64,000 nucleotides of DNA. It comes from Bathynomus jamesi. Lineage: Eukaryota; Arthropoda; Malacostraca; Isopoda; Cirolanidae. Within the stretch, counting starts at the first letter, position 1. The number at the start of each line of letters is the position of its first letter. Of the stretch, positions 34,580 to 45,469 are shown in pieces. The notes beneath the pieces were generated by a model that worked only from the letters and a program-made list of their open reading frames with translations, was not told the origin of the DNA and searched no databases. The translations under genes were made by a program, and so were the position numbers. Location of the stretch: NCBI GenBank assembly GCA_023014485.1, contig JAJOZX010002576.1:296501-360500 (forward strand), in the 5' to 3' direction.

Positions 34580-35332
34580 AATAGTGAAATTTCAGAAATG
34601 ACAATCCATCCATCCATCGTGTTCTACCTATCAGGCAGGTCCAACTCATGTGTCCCGCCAAAGTGTTCTATCCTGAGCTATCCTTTTCATCTCATGGTAG
34701 CTCTTCCTGCCTGCTTTCAAATCATTCAGCATTGCTTTCCTTTTCCTTCCCCTCGGCCTTCTACCTTCATATCTACCCTCTATCACCTCCTTCAACAATC
34801 CTTCTCCTCTCAACACATGTCCGATCCATTTCTTCTGTCTTTCTCTTATCACCTTAATGAGTCTTCTTTCCTCCCTCACCTGTTGCAGTACTTTATCATT
34901 ACTTTGGTGTTCCCTCCAGCTTATCTTTACCATTCTTCTCCAAATCCACATTTCAAAACTTTCCAGGAGTTTCTTTTCAGTTGTTTTCAGTGTCCATGTT
35001 TCTGCTCCATACAGTACCACACTCCATATCAAGCTTTTAACTAACCTTTTCTTCAGTTTCAAGTTAAATTTACCTGTAAGTAGTCTTTTCTGTCTCTCAA
35101 AAGCTACCTTACCCATACCAATTCTAGATCTTACTTCCTTATTGCAATCTCCATTGTTGGTTAATAAACTTCCCAAATATTTAAACTGCTCAGCTTCTTC
35201 TAAGGTCCGATTTCCTATCGTTAGGTTTATTTGTGCTCCTTTCCTTCTTGCAATTTTCATTACCTTTGTCTTGGTCTCATTAATTCCTGTAGCTAAAATG
35301 CAACACATTTTAGAGGATACCTCCACATTCAC
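34580..35332 (-). pseudogene. RTE-like LINE E, RT C-terminal part
   Basis: The minus-strand frame 35332-34646 is open for 228 aa. It begins around NETKTKVMKIARRKG and contains FKYLGSLLTNNGDCNKEVRS, then RLVKSLIWSVVLYGAETWTL (the typical YGAETW motif), LLESFEMWIWRRMVKISWRE, QKKWIGHVLRGEGLLKEVIE, and MKRIAQDRTLWRDT at the end. This is the RT thumb/tail of an RTE- or L2-like non-LTR element. The 5' part, including the YADD core, is missing (5' truncation). The 3' end has GGAT-type short repeats (about 34606-34617). The long open frame suggests a recent insertion. Confidence 0.82.
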
Positions 35333-35474
35333 ATAATGAAAAGGTTACGTCAAAATATCGCTTAATTTTGTCTAACAAAGAGAAGAAATAACTTAAAAAC
35401 ATACTGTGCTTACCATATCATAAAAATTCCAGTCACCTCACTCGCGTGCTTTAGAGGCGTGGGAATTAATATGG

Positions 35475-35890
35475 TGTTTACTTACAATAATTCGGTCGAG
35501 ATTTTATTAATCATAATACTCCCGTGAATGTCCCTGGATGTATTTATACTGTTAAATGTAACGATTGTAATTTAGTATATATATTGGTCAAACAGGCAAA
35601 GCTCTGGCCACAAGAATCAAACAGCATAACTATTGTACTCGCACAGCTAATGAAATCTGAGCCATATTTGTTAATGTATGTAACAATAATCATGCAATTA
35701 ATTGGAATAATTCAGGTGCTTCTTTAATAATACTAATAATACTACTACTACTACACTACTACTACTAATAATAATAATAATAATAATAATTGAAACAGCG
35801 TATATTAAACATATTAGTAATTTTAATGTTAATTCTGGTACATATAAAGTTGATGATCGTATTTCAAACCTTATTTTTAATCAGTAAAAT
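35475..35890 (+). pseudogene. Penelope-like element, GIY-YIG endonuclease domain
   Basis: Plus strand with two shifts. The reading order is RDFINHNTPVNVPG, CIYTVKCNDCNLVYI, then after a 2-base shift YIGQTGKALATRIKQHNYCT (the YIG half of the domain with its conserved Arg), a stop, NVCNNNHAINWNNSGASLI, an expanded (TAA/CTA)n tract, and ETAYIKHISNFNVNSGTYKV to the stop at 35885. CxxC before GIY/YIG and the NHAINW motif are typical of Penelope-like element C-termini. The RT part is missing (5' truncation). The downstream palindrome 36137-36415 is the likely terminal repeat. Confidence 0.82.
35740..35790. repeat. (CTA)n/(TAA)n microsatellite
   Basis: Trinucleotide tract that has expanded inside the GIY-YIG coding region. 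Confidence 0.9.
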
Positions 35891-36170
35891 AACAACTTCT
35901 CACAACCCTTCAATAACCCGAAGGATTAGATCCTCGGAGAGAGTTTTTTGATAAGGCATGTATATAAGCTGGGTGGATTCATCTGTATTTTCAGATTCCC
36001 TGAAGAGGAGTTGAAATAAATTCAAAAGTGCTCGGAGTGGATGCTTCATTTTTTTTTTGCCTCGGGTTATCTCAAAATGAAGAAATTCACGTGTTAAAGT
36101 GAATCTAAGCTATATTATATATATAATATATATATATGAATAAACCACGAAGGAAAGGAAACACAGAGTG

Positions 36171-36210
36171 GTGCTCAAGCGCTTTCGTCTAATGACATCC
36201 TCAGGAACAC
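36171..36210 (-). ncRNA. Hammerhead ribozyme-like motif, inverted twin
   Basis: Reverse complement of the motif at 36341-36380 within the left palindrome arm; the same CUGANGA and GAAA cores and helix I are present on the minus strand. Confidence 0.68.
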
Positions 36211-36340
36211 TGAAGTAAATAAAGAGTTCAAGACTATACAGTATATAGGTTACAAAAAAAAAATGTATATATATATATATATATAGATTTTATTTTTTTT
36301 TTGTAACCTATATATAGTCTTGAACTCTTTATTTACTTCA

Positions 36341-36380
36341 GTGTTCCTGAGGATGTCATTAGACGAAAGCGCTTGAGCAC
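36341..36380 (+). ncRNA. Hammerhead ribozyme-like motif
   Basis: The core CTGAGGA (36347-36353, CUGANGA consensus) is followed by helix II GTC/GAC with loop ATTA, then GAAA (36365-36368). Helix I pairs GTGTTC (36341-36346) with GAGCAC (36375-36380), six pairs including one G-U. Helix III would be minimal (AGCGCT), as in the small type I hammerheads of Penelope-like elements. Predicted cleavage follows T36374. An inverted twin lies at 36171-36210. Confidence 0.7.
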
Positions 36381-36660
36381 CACTCTGCGTTTCCTTTCCT
36401 TCGTGGTTTTATTCATCATAAATATTTTTCACGCGTTACTTTCGTGAAATAAATTTCATATATATATATAGTACAGAATTTAAATTTAAATTCTGTACCG
36501 ATTCATCGATTTGTAGTACCTGGTATGCCATACATTAAAACCAAGCTCACCTCTCGTCTATTGTTAATTTCGCAGCCATCCCCTTCCTAAAACAAAAAAT
36601 AATATACTCGTATTATAGTCAACACTGAAAATTCCTATGATGCGCGACTTTTGTGCCACC

Positions 36661-36662
<2 letters not shown>

Positions 36663-36728
<66 letters not shown>
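36663..36728. repeat. (TA)n array
   Basis: TA run preceded by a CACCCTGTATA transposon end (36590-36665, partner end not found) and followed by the next MITE. Confidence 0.95.
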
Positions 36729-36729
36729 A

Positions 36730-36895
36730 GGGTGCTTCATGTCGACCCTAGAAATATAGAAATTGGCGGAATTTGTAGTTTGCATTTGGTATTTGGTATT
36801 TGAAGTTTGTCATAGTAATTGTACGTAACCAATAATAACAATTAAACAACATATTATACTTCGTCGCTTCTTATAGGGTCGACCTGAAACACCCT
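36730..36895. mobile_element. ~166-bp MITE inside (TA)n
   Basis: The ends GGGTGCTTCATGTCGACCCT and its right partner (AGGGTCGACCTGAAACACCC) form ~25-bp inverted repeats, with TA on both sides. No coding sequence. Confidence 0.75.
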
Positions 36896-37265
36896 TTATA
36901 TATATATATATATAGTATTTGATACATAAATTTCTGTATGACATCATTATTTACATGAAAATTTGGAGTTTATTTTTATGAAGTGCAACGAAGCTCTTAT
37001 AGAATTCATAGCGAAAAATAACGTATTTCATAGCTCGCTGTGCGTTTATTGTTTATTGTAAAAGTTATTCGCATACAAGTAGTGTTGTGTAAATGCAATG
37101 TGATTTTAAAACATAATTTGGTGTAAGTGAAGCCCGTACCAGTTCTGCAATACAGTAATGACAAAAATCGAAGATAGACTACTGGAGATTTGAAAAACAA
37201 TTTGAAAGTGGTGTTGGTTAAAAAAATTTGTAGAATACGCCATCTTGGCCATCTTGACTTGTACT

Positions 37266-37289
37266 GTGTGTGTGTGTGTGTGTGTGTGT
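37266..37289. repeat. (GT)n microsatellite
   Basis: Twelve GT units. Confidence 0.9.
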
Positions 37290-37345
37290 AGGGGATGATG
37301 ATGATAATGATGTTTGTTTGTTTATACACGCCTAAACGGCTACAG

Positions 37346-37550
37346 CAGGGGTTCCAAAATGGGGGTGCGCGAGAAGGTTCCCAGGGGTACGCGGCATCGT
37401 GTTTGGAACTAACTTTCAAATGGAAAAGTACTCTGAAAAGACGGCGTAGCGGATACACCGTCTTTTGAGCAATTTTAAGTACAGAGGTGGTACGGGGCAC
37501 TTGCCGAAGCCATCGAGTGTTACTCAGCTGAAAAATGTTGGGAACTCCTG
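37346..37550. mobile_element. hAT MITE, 205 bp
   Basis: Ends CAGGGGTTCCAAAATG and GTTGGGAACTCCTG. The 8-bp duplication is GGCTACAG (37338-37345) / GGCTAGAG (37551-37558), one mismatch. CAGGGGTT ends are typical of hAT. No coding capacity. Confidence 0.82.
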
Positions 37551-37907
37551 GGCTAGAGATATTTTGTATCAAATTTAAAATTTAGTATACACATTAAGGG
37601 AGAACGAGGGAAGGTTTTAGTAACACATCCACTTCTCTCACTCCATACACACCCCTGGGAGCGGGACTGAAAGGGGACCCTTTGATTGTTCAGCGACCAA
37701 TGCGTGAACTTTCAGTTTGTTTCTTCAAAAATAATTAAACCACAAAGTAAATGTCAAGACTTATGAAACAACAAATCAGTGAAATATTGTTAAGAACGTT
37801 AAAGGACGTCGGTCCAAAATTGTTTTTTGATCTTTCATTTGACCCTGAAAAAATCAATTTCAAAATTGATTCCGAAAACATTTAGTTTTTATGTATGTAC
37901 TTGTTCC

Positions 37908-38422
37908 CAGGGGTGTGCTGCCAATTTCTTAACACCCGGTTCTGATACAGATAAGGGTGTAAATCGGCGAGCGCCAATGGCGCGAGTTATTAAGCTAGGG
38001 GGTCTGGGGTGAGCGGTAGCTCCCCAGCGCGGTCCGGAGCGGAGCCCCGGAAGCCAACGCATTTTAGCTTTTCCAAACAGCATTTTGTAACATTTTGGCA
38101 GAAATTATTTAACATATTTATTCTTTATACTCACTAATGACATAATATCTAAAAATAAACTAATATTTCATCAAAAAATAAATAAATATTGAAACGAGCA
38201 CTGCTTGTGATACTACCTATATTTTTCTATAAAATCCTGAAAAAAAATGAAAAAAATTTAGATATAAATTTACCTTCTCAATCATGTTCTCTCATTCAAG
38301 AAGTTTCCATATAGCCAGTTCGTTCTGCGATGGTTGAGTATCAACAAACGGTTCGGTGATCCAATCAAAATTTAACAATCGGTTCGGGCGAACCGGACCG
38401 AACCGATCCCAGCACACCCCTG
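37908..38422. mobile_element. hAT MITE, 515 bp
   Basis: Ends CAGGGGTGTGCTGCC and CCCAGCACACCCCTG, with a perfect 8-bp duplication CTTGTTCC (37900-37907 and 38423-38430). The interior is non-coding. The short ORFs around 37889-38083 come from its GC-rich left part. Confidence 0.88.
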
Positions 38423-38611
38423 CTTGTTCCTGCTTTTCATTTATGTTCGTTCGAGGGCGTTTATGATGTGAGTGGTGCGTAGGAAAGGCAAAGAAGAGAA
38501 GAAAGAGTAAAAATACTAGCGATAACCAGCGATAAACGTTAGTGGCTAACAGTCCTCATTCAGACCCTTATAGAAGTTATTAAATTAAAAAAATATATAT
38601 ATATATATATA

Positions 38612-39428
38612 TTAGGGCGGCTCATGCAATAGGGGTGAAAAATTTGATTGCAGGTAAGTCACTGAGCATGTGGATTTTTTAATTCTACTTGTTTACAAAA
38701 ACCTTCATGGCAAATTTCTACTTGGCAGCAAAACTTTTAGTGGGTGCTTAAGCTCATGTTCGATTACTCCTAGATTGCTGACGGGAGTTCTAGCATTCCC
38801 TGGTCAGGAACACTAAAGAAAGATCGAGGAAATACAAAGGAAACATTTCAGTAGAGGATCGATCTCTCAGACTTTGACGATTCAGCGTCATTCAAGTTGT
38901 TTGATACTTTCAAGATCAGCCGAGGGTTCTTTGGACATCTCCTGATGAGTGGAAAAATCACCAAGGCGATAGACGATCCCTCCAATCCATGTAAAGATTC
39001 AATGTTATCAACGACAGTGCTGAAAGGGGCGTGTCCATGATAAAGAATTTCAATACAACCATTACCAAAGCCGAGACTCAAAAGCAGTTCCTCTTACGCG
39101 TAGTGGAAATGCACCGGCACTAATTTCCTGACCAGAATAAGTCGACATTGGCCACCGGTAAATGTTCGGGCGACTAGATTTCATGTATGATATTAAGGTG
39201 ATATAAATGCATTTGTGCCATCACTGAACGTTATATTGTGCGAATTCATTGGTTATCTAAATGTTATTTATCCAATTCACCCACTGTACATATTCTAATG
39301 CTTGAGCACCGAGTAAATACTCTCGGATTCCACTCAAATTCGTCTCAGAGTTTTATGTTCTTAAATCTAATAAAAAAAAGTACATGCTTGCTTGAATTTT
39401 TAATTTTCATTTATTTGAACCACCTTAA
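38612..39428 (+). mobile_element. Deleted copy of the TTAGGG orphan transposon
   Basis: Ends TTAGGGCGG and CACCTTAA, again embedded in (TA)n on both sides (38591-38611 and 39427-39438). The interior keeps only the protein C-terminus at 39003-39121, frame VINDSAERGVSMIKNFNTTI, then FLLRVVEMHRH. It aligns with 30127-30250 of the 3.4 kb copy. Confidence 0.7.
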
Positions 39429-39449
39429 TATATATATACCTTATGAACC

Positions 39450-39530
39450 TTATGTTGTTTCGTGCGTTGGTCTCTCTTCACACGGAGGTCAAGCTGGTGG
39501 CCCCGCCTCTAAGGCGGTATATATATCGGT
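39450..39530. repeat. Fragment resembling the LINE D 3' region
   Basis: CTCTTCACACGGAGGTCAAG and GTGGCCCCGCCTCTAAGG resemble 49275-49318. Short 3' fragment; low certainty. Confidence 0.45.
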
Positions 39531-39604
39531 CGACTTTTTTTAAACAACTTACACATTTAGAGGTTTGTATTTTTTTTATTAACTAAAATAAAAGCATGAA
39601 ACTT

Positions 39605-39880
39605 TTACTGTACCTTTTCTACACATGGGAAATTAGTACTCTGGTGCAGAATATGCTCTTTGTGATGTTCTCTTGGCTCATTAACTCTTTGCACATGAAC
39701 AACAAAATTTTGCAGTACTCCGAACAGAGTGTCTGTTGAAATTTGGGAAATTTCTTGTTCATTTGATGCTTTCAATTCGTCTATTGTGTGTGGATTCTGT
39801 TTAAACACTATCTTTTCAATAACCCAACAGATAAAAGTTACAGGGGTTTAGATCTGGTGAAGTTGGTGGCCATGATATTT
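39605..39880 (-). pseudogene. DUF4817-type transposase C-terminal remnant
   Basis: The minus-strand frame 39808-39605 reads FKQNPHTIDELKASNEQEIS and LFGVLQNFVVHVQRVNEPRE, the usual tail of IS630-like arthropod transposases after the last catalytic D. Upstream in reading order, 39880-39809 is decayed. The rest of the element is missing. It lies tail to head with the plus-strand remnant beside it. Confidence 0.65.
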
Positions 39881-39954
39881 ATTTGTCATAACCCGCAGGA
39901 AATCTGCTGGACAGGACTCTTCCGCTGTATCGTGTAAGTATCGTGAGCTAAGAG

Positions 39955-40309
39955 AACATCACATAGGTTTAGTTTCACCAACATGACTATGTCGCCACAT
40001 CATCACAGAGATGTTCAAGATTTTCTTGATATAGAGTTTCCTGGATTGTGGATAGGTCGTCGTGGAACCACTACTGAATATCCTCTAAGGTCACCTGATC
40101 TTACACCTATGGACTTCTATCTTTGGGAGTACCTGAAGGACAAGGTGTGTGTTACTAACCCTCAAAATGTGCAACACTTACAGGAAGCGATTGTTCGGGG
40201 CGTACTCAAAATCTCATCTAATATGAACACTACTTTGTGGCAATCTGTTTTGGAACGTTGCGCCACATGTTTACGTGTAAATAATGTACATTTTGAGCAT
40301 TTAACATAA
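39955..40309 (+). pseudogene. DUF4817-type transposase C-terminal remnant, plus strand
   Basis: The frame 39983-40309 (109 aa) reads SPHHHRDVQDFLDIEFPGLW, IGRRGTTTEYPLRSPDLTPM, DFYLWEYLKDKVCVTNPQNV. RSPDLTPMDFYLW is the third catalytic-acid motif of this family and compares with the interrupted PLDFYLWG at about 1100. The N-terminal and central parts are missing. No inverted ends were found. Confidence 0.75.
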
Positions 40310-40438
40310 AATGACTATTAAATGTTGTTTTTACATGCTTACTTATGTACAACAATGTAATGATTCCCTTGCTGAAAACATTGATCACACCAAAACTGAA
40401 ATATCGTATTACTTAGTTTTAAGTTCTACCAAGTAACC

Positions 40439-40510
<72 letters not shown>
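40439..40510. repeat. (GT)n-(TA)n compound microsatellite
   Basis: GT units 40439-40456 run into TA units to 40510. Confidence 0.95.
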
Positions 40511-40513
<3 letters not shown>

Positions 40514-41123
40514 ACTGCGCAGAAAGAAGGAAAAGAAACGAGGGTACAACCTCCATGAAGGTGAATGAGGGCATGGGTCGGAAGGAAGGGCAAACGAGAT
40601 TAAGAGATAAATGGCGATGAGCTTATTTCGCGGGAGGAACGTTATGAAAGGTATTGTCCAATACCCATCACGCCCAGAAGACCGAATAGCGAAGCTCTCA
40701 CTTTCTTTATTTACGGTCATATCTGTAGGTTTAGTTGAATGGGTATGGGTGCAGGGTAAACAGTGTGTTCTATCCCTACAAGCTGTCCAAAAACCGGACG
40801 GACAAATATGTATTTATCATCTATTTTCTTTTTTCATGCAGGAAGGAGGGGGCCAAGGGTGAACGCCCGCAAGAAAGAACCCCCCTCCATAAAAGAAGAA
40901 GCTAGCCAAAGTTAAGGTCTTTTTTAATTTTGAAAAGATTATGTAGTGTGTAAGATGCATGTATGTGTAATAAAGAATAGGGAAGTAAATGTGTGTTTGA
41001 GAGCATGCTGGACTATTCACAGGGTAGATGAGACACGGGAAAAGATCAGCTAAGGAGGACAATGGCAGGAGAAACGGGAGTACCACCACTCCCTGTCTCT
41101 TGCTTAACGTCTTTCCCGGAGTA

Positions 41124-42377
41124 CGAGGTGTGTTCAAAAAGTTCCCGGACTGATCCTACAAAAACTTTCTGGTGACACTTACGATCTAATTGATGTTGTC
41201 CCCTTCAAAGTAGTCTCTTTGTGCAGCTATACATCGCTCCCAATAGCGTTTCCACTTTCGAAAGCATTCGTGGTAGGCCGTATTCCTGACCGCCTTCAGT
41301 TCGTTTGTTGCATTTTGAATAATTTCTTCCACACTTTGAAATGCAAATTTAAGTTTGGGGAAAAGAAAAAAATCTGCCGGGGACAGATCTGGAGAATACG
41401 GGGGTTGGAGAACGACTACGACGTTGCGCTTCGCCAGGTACTGCTGAATTGACAACGCTGTGTGTGCGGGCGCATTGTCATGGTGCAACATCCACGTTCC
41501 TGCGTCCCAACTTTCAGGCCGTTTTCTCCTTACTACGTCTCGCACGCGTTTCAGCATTTCCAACTAAAACTGTTGGTTAACCGTTTGACCTCTACGGACG
41601 AATTCGTAATGAACGAGTCCGTAGTAATCGAAAAATACGACCAGTGACCAGCGAATGTGACCTTCACATTCGATCGAACTTGCGGTGCTTTATTCGGTCT
41701 CGGGGACGTCGCGCACTTCCATTGCGATGACTGCTGTTTTGTTTCAACATCATACCCGTACACCCACGTCTCGTCACCCGTAACAATGTTTCTGAGGACA
41801 TTTTCATCAAGATTGGCACGTTGAAGGAAGTCTTAAGACGCAACAACACGTTGCTCTTTCTGCTCGGCAGTCGAGAGTCGTGGCACAAATTTGGCTGACA
41901 CACGACGCATCCCCAAATTCTCTCTGAGTATCGTGTGGTATGATCCTATCAAAATGCTCATTTCGTCTGCGAAATGACTGACTGTCAGTCTACGGTTCCC
42001 TCGGATCATTTTACGAACACGAGCAACAGTGTCATCAGTTCTTAAAGTGTAAGGTCGTCCCACCCTTCCATCGTCCTCTGTCGACGTTCGGCCTTCCTTA
42101 AAGCGCTTGTACCACTCAAAAGTGATTGTCCGACTTAAGGCGTCATTGCCAAATGCTGGGCTCAGCATGACATGGGTTTCAGAAGCAGTCTTGCCTAGCT
42201 TAACGCAAAATTTTGCACACACACACACACGTTGTTCTTCAACAGTAGCCATTATTCAAATGCACAAAATGCGACAAAACACACAAAATAACTTCACAAA
42301 ACAGTAAATATCGAGAGAACAAAATACGTGATGCGCGCGCAGCATAACCAGATCGGGAACTTTTTGAACACACTTCG
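41124..42377 (-). mobile_element. mariner element, 1254 bp
   Basis: Inverted ends CGAGGTGTGTTCAAAAAGTT and AACTTTTTGAACACACTTCG (about 28 bp), flanked by TA (41122-41123 and 42378-42379). Length, TA duplication and the single minus-strand transposase gene identify a full-length mariner. The empty target is visible at 52858-52985. Confidence 0.93.
41186..42252 (-). pseudogene. mariner transposase (DD34D)
   Basis: Minus strand. N-terminal helix-turn-helix ORF 42252-41833: MATVEEQRVCVCAKFCVKLG, TFEWYKRFKEGRTSTEDDGR, GRPYTLRTDDTVARVRKMIR. After a shift near 41835 come YGYDVETKQQSSQWK (41763 on) and VTFAGHWSYFSIT. The catalytic region 41563-41186 has WMLHHDNAPAHTALSIQQYL and PPYSPDLSPADFFLFPKLKF. 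The spacing from HDN to the D of PADFF is the mariner DD34D. The C-terminus is RYWERCIAAQRDYFEGDNIN. About three frames are needed, so inactive, but damage is light. Confidence 0.92.
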
Positions 42378-42419
42378 TACTTCTCTGATTAATTGGTGTC
42401 TATAAGCTCCTCCTTATTT

Positions 42420-42545
42420 TCTCCTCTCTTGTACACTGTACGATATAGCTTCAGTATTTTACAGTATATTATATTATACAGTACATTTATACAGTATTTT
42501 ACTGAATAGGGGATGGAGAGCCCTATAATGAAGATTCCCACATGT
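42420..42545. other. Short unassigned AT-rich stretch
   Basis: Between the split dispersed repeat and the 102-bp MITE. TACAGTAT-like words recur, but no ORF or array is supported. Confidence 0.4.
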
Positions 42546-42563
42546 TTCGTACTTCATTTAGTA

Positions 42564-42665
42564 CAGGGCGTTCAAAAAGAAGCGCAACCCATTGGAGAAT
42601 GCATAATTATTGTAAATTAACCCTTTCCTTTCTGTTTCGGGTTGCTTTTCTTTTTGAACACCCTG
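42564..42665. mobile_element. 102-bp hairpin MITE
   Basis: CAGGGCGTTCAAAAAGAAGC and its inverted end CTTTTTGAACACCCTG between TA dinucleotides; 27-bp inverted repeats. The GTTCAAAAAG word resembles mariner ends. Confidence 0.82.
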
Positions 42666-42670
42666 TATAG

Positions 42671-42745
42671 GTTTACCCATCGTTTGGATTCCATGTCAAG
42701 CTGTAGCTCCCCTCCGTCAGATAACCTCCAGAAGATTAAACATAT
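42671..42745 (+). mobile_element. 5S-derived SINE body fragment
   Basis: Shares CATGTCAAGCTGTAGCTCCC and CTCCGTCAGATAACCTC with the SINE body at 63595-63635. The 5S head is missing. Confidence 0.5.
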
Positions 42746-42875
42746 ACAAGCGTTATTAGCATAAGTACAAGTATATATTTTTATTGGGCTTTCATTTATT
42801 TAATGTGGTATCTGGGTTTCTCTACCATTTTCACTTATTTAACTTCATGTGTATGAAGAGAATGTCCCCTTAAAC

Positions 42876-43108
42876 CGGTTCTTAACCTTTTTAGCATTGT
42901 TACCCTAAGCCTCGGGAAATTAGGATCCAGAGAAATTAGGATTACTCCCATCACGGAAAATGGTCAAAAAGCGACAAAAGATGATCTGAGGAATGGTTTA
43001 TTTAATAAAACTGAACAAATATTTATGACTGTAACTTGAAATTGAACCCGCGAAAAAGGCAGAATTACCCCTGGGGGGGGGGGATTACCCCCAGGTTAAG
43101 AACCACCG
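42876..43108. mobile_element. hAT-like MITE, 233 bp
   Basis: 8-bp duplication CCTTAAAC (42868-42875 and 43109-43116). The ends share GGTTCTTAACCT in inverted orientation. The interior is AT-rich with G-run ACCCCTGGGGG motifs. No coding. Confidence 0.75.
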
Positions 43109-43119
43109 CCTTAAACGCA

Positions 43120-43540
43120 ATGACATACAAAGTCTCTATCACCGCTAATGCGCTATTTTACTATACAAAATACAATATACAATATAGAGATCTCAGTCTC
43201 TGAAATTTATTTGATCTCTTGCGATCAATTAACACATTTTTCTAATTTTCCAATTTGTTACTGTTGATATTAATATTATTATCATTATACTTCAGTAGTA
43301 GTAGTAGTAGTAGTAGTAGTTTTTGTACGGTATTTTATTAAAAATATCTGCAAACTTTCAAACCTCTTTAAAGTTCTTAAAATTTTCAAATATAAAATTA
43401 TCCTATTTTTCTTTTGAAAATTCAGGGAAGTTATACATTTTTAAAGAAAATATTTATGTTTTTCCTAAATGGGTTTTTCCCTCGATAAAGATGTGTCTAT
43501 CTCCCGCTTTCTCGTTAGACCTTTTTTTCTCTATGAATGA
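43120..43540. other. No gene; (TAG)n array
   Basis: A GTA/TAG trinucleotide array at 43294-43320 is the only definite feature. Confidence 0.6.
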
Positions 43541-43755
43541 AAATGAAAATGAAACTGAAAATGAAAAGGTTTATTGGCACACTATAGTCCATATGACAAA
43601 TATTATTAATACAATAACAGTTTATATACTAAGGAGTAAGGATAGAAATATATGCAGTTGATTAGAAATAATACAGTAATGTCGGAGTTAATTGGAGCTA
43701 CAGACAGACGTTTTCGTACCAAGAATTCCATAGCTTAGAGGATAAACGGCAGGAC

Positions 43756-45290
43756 TCATGGATAGCTTGGATAATTAATTGGGTTGGTTGAATTTTTAAT
43801 TCTTTGCATCAGACTGTATTGAGCACGTCTTGTTACGTCCAGGAAGCTCGGGACATTGCGGGTAGCAAACATTTGCGAAGCTGAGCATCTCGGGGGTAAT
43901 TTATGTAAGAGTGTAAAAGACCCGTTGTACAGCAAATTTAGGGTTCTACCAGAACCTTTTTTATAATTCACCCAGAGTTGCTGTCCGTAAATATTACAGC
44001 AGAAAGTACGAAAGAGAGTGTCTTTAGTTGCACTTATACAGAACAGAACGTTCCTTATAGTCATATTCGCTTAAGCACAAAGGCTTCAAGATTGTTTTCT
44101 TATATCCGAGTCATCACTTAAGGAGCTTGTAATAGTTTGACCGAAATATTTAAACTCTTGTACTTCCTCAATTACTTCACCTTTCATTTTAAACCTAATA
44201 TCACCTGGCTGCTTACAGCTTTTAGGATGAAACTGCATAACCTTAGTTTTTGTAACATTAAAAAGAATATCATGTTTCTGCGAATACACTTCGCAGACTT
44301 TTAGTAGCCGATCCAGACCTTTAACAGAGGGACTTATTAACACCATATCATCGGCATAAACTAACTTATTTACCCTTGTGTTATCTATACAACATCCCAC
44401 TGTTGCCTCATTAAGTGAAGTAATTAATCCGTCAATATACACATTAAACAACATAGGGGAGAGCAAGGAGCCTTGTCTCACCCTGCAAGAGGAGCCAAAA
44501 CATTCGGATAGTACATTGCCCCACCTAACGGTAAAAGATTGGTGGGAATACCAAAATTTCAATAAATTTAATATGTACATGGGAACCTTCCTGTCTTCTA
44601 GTTTTTTAAATAAAATATTGTGGTTCACTCTATCGTATGCCTTACTTACAGTATATCTAGAAAACAGCTATAAATAGTTAAATTACTGTCAATGTATTTA
44701 GATATTGTTTCTTTAAGTACATAATACACAGGTCAGTTGAGTGGGACTTTTTAAAACCAAACTGATTAGATGTCCATAGGTAATCATTTAATCGGAGTAA
44801 CAAAAGTTTTTCTAGTAGTTTCGAGAAGCAGGAAGCGACAGTAATAGGCCTGTAATTATTGCTGGACAGTGTCTCAATACTTATTTTTGACCAGGGGCAA
44901 GATATACACTCATGAACTCTGCTGGGATATAGCTATGAGCAAGCATGGCTGATAGGAGCAATGATATATACACAGACATACTACGTCATTGGCATATTTT
45001 AAGTGCTCATTCGATAGGTCATCTACCCCTGACGCAGAACCAGTTTTTAACTCTTTAATTAACCTCTTCACTTCAGGAACTGATATCAATGTATTTTCTC
45101 TTATCCCTTCCACAGTCGTTTCGCTGCAATCTATCTTAAGATTATCCCTACTCACACTGTTAAGAATGTTAGAGTAGTGGTTTTTCCACAGCTTTGCAAT
45201 TTCATCCTCCCCTGACACCCAATCAATTGTCGGACGGAGGACACTTTTGACACCCGTTTGATTCTTAACAAATTTTCAAAATTTGTTATA
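43756..45290 (-). pseudogene. LINE C copy 2 reverse transcriptase
   Basis: Minus strand. 45218-44910: IAKLWKNHYSNILNSVSRDN, GVDDLSNEHLKYANDVVCL. 44628-44086: NHNILFKKLEDRKVPMYILN, VRQGSLLSPMLFNVYIDGL (motif B) and LVYADDMVLISPSVKGL (motif C intact). 44064-43756: TIRNVLFCISATKDTLF and ATRNVPSFLDVTRRAQYSLM at the C-terminus. Stops near 44630-44900 separate the palm from the linker. Dead copy. Confidence 0.85.
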
Positions 45291-45469
45291 ATCGTTATTT
45301 ATGCGAGCTTCACAGGCTTTTGATACTCGAATAGACTCTTCTTCCTGTTTACATCACCTTATGGCAGCCTTATACTCACCCCTACTTCTACACATTTTCA
45401 TGTATACTGGTCCTAATCTGGGTCTATCATGAAAGCACCACAAATCGTAGGCGTCTTTCGATTCCCTCT

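Larger units (their letters stand above)
36137..36415. repeat. Palindromic Penelope-type terminal repeat
   Basis: Left arm 36137-36262 and right arm about 36290-36415 are inverted copies separated by a (TA)n core. The outer ends include ACCACGAAGGAAAGGAAACA. Each arm holds a hammerhead-like motif (36171-36210 minus; 36341-36380 plus). Position 250 bp after a GIY-YIG domain, and the known presence of hammerhead motifs in Penelope terminal repeats, support this call. Single-arm relatives occur at 50730-50820 and 54510-54585. Confidence 0.75.
41025..42410. repeat. Dispersed repeat split by a mariner
   Basis: Bases 41035-41123 plus 42378-42410 match, as one continuous sequence, the reverse complement of 52858-52985. 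Shared words include AAGGAGGAC, GGAGAAA, GGGAGTACCA and CGGAGTACTT. The junction is exactly the TA of CGGAGTACTT. Nature unknown; possibly a SINE or LINE tail. Confidence 0.7.

Noticed and set aside
34574..35336. Plus-strand Ser/Leu/Pro-rich ORFs
   Set aside because: Antisense of the RTE-like RT frame on the minus strand.
37006..37572. 188-aa minus-strand ORF
   Set aside because: Runs through a (GT)n tract (THTHTH) and a hAT MITE; no domain.
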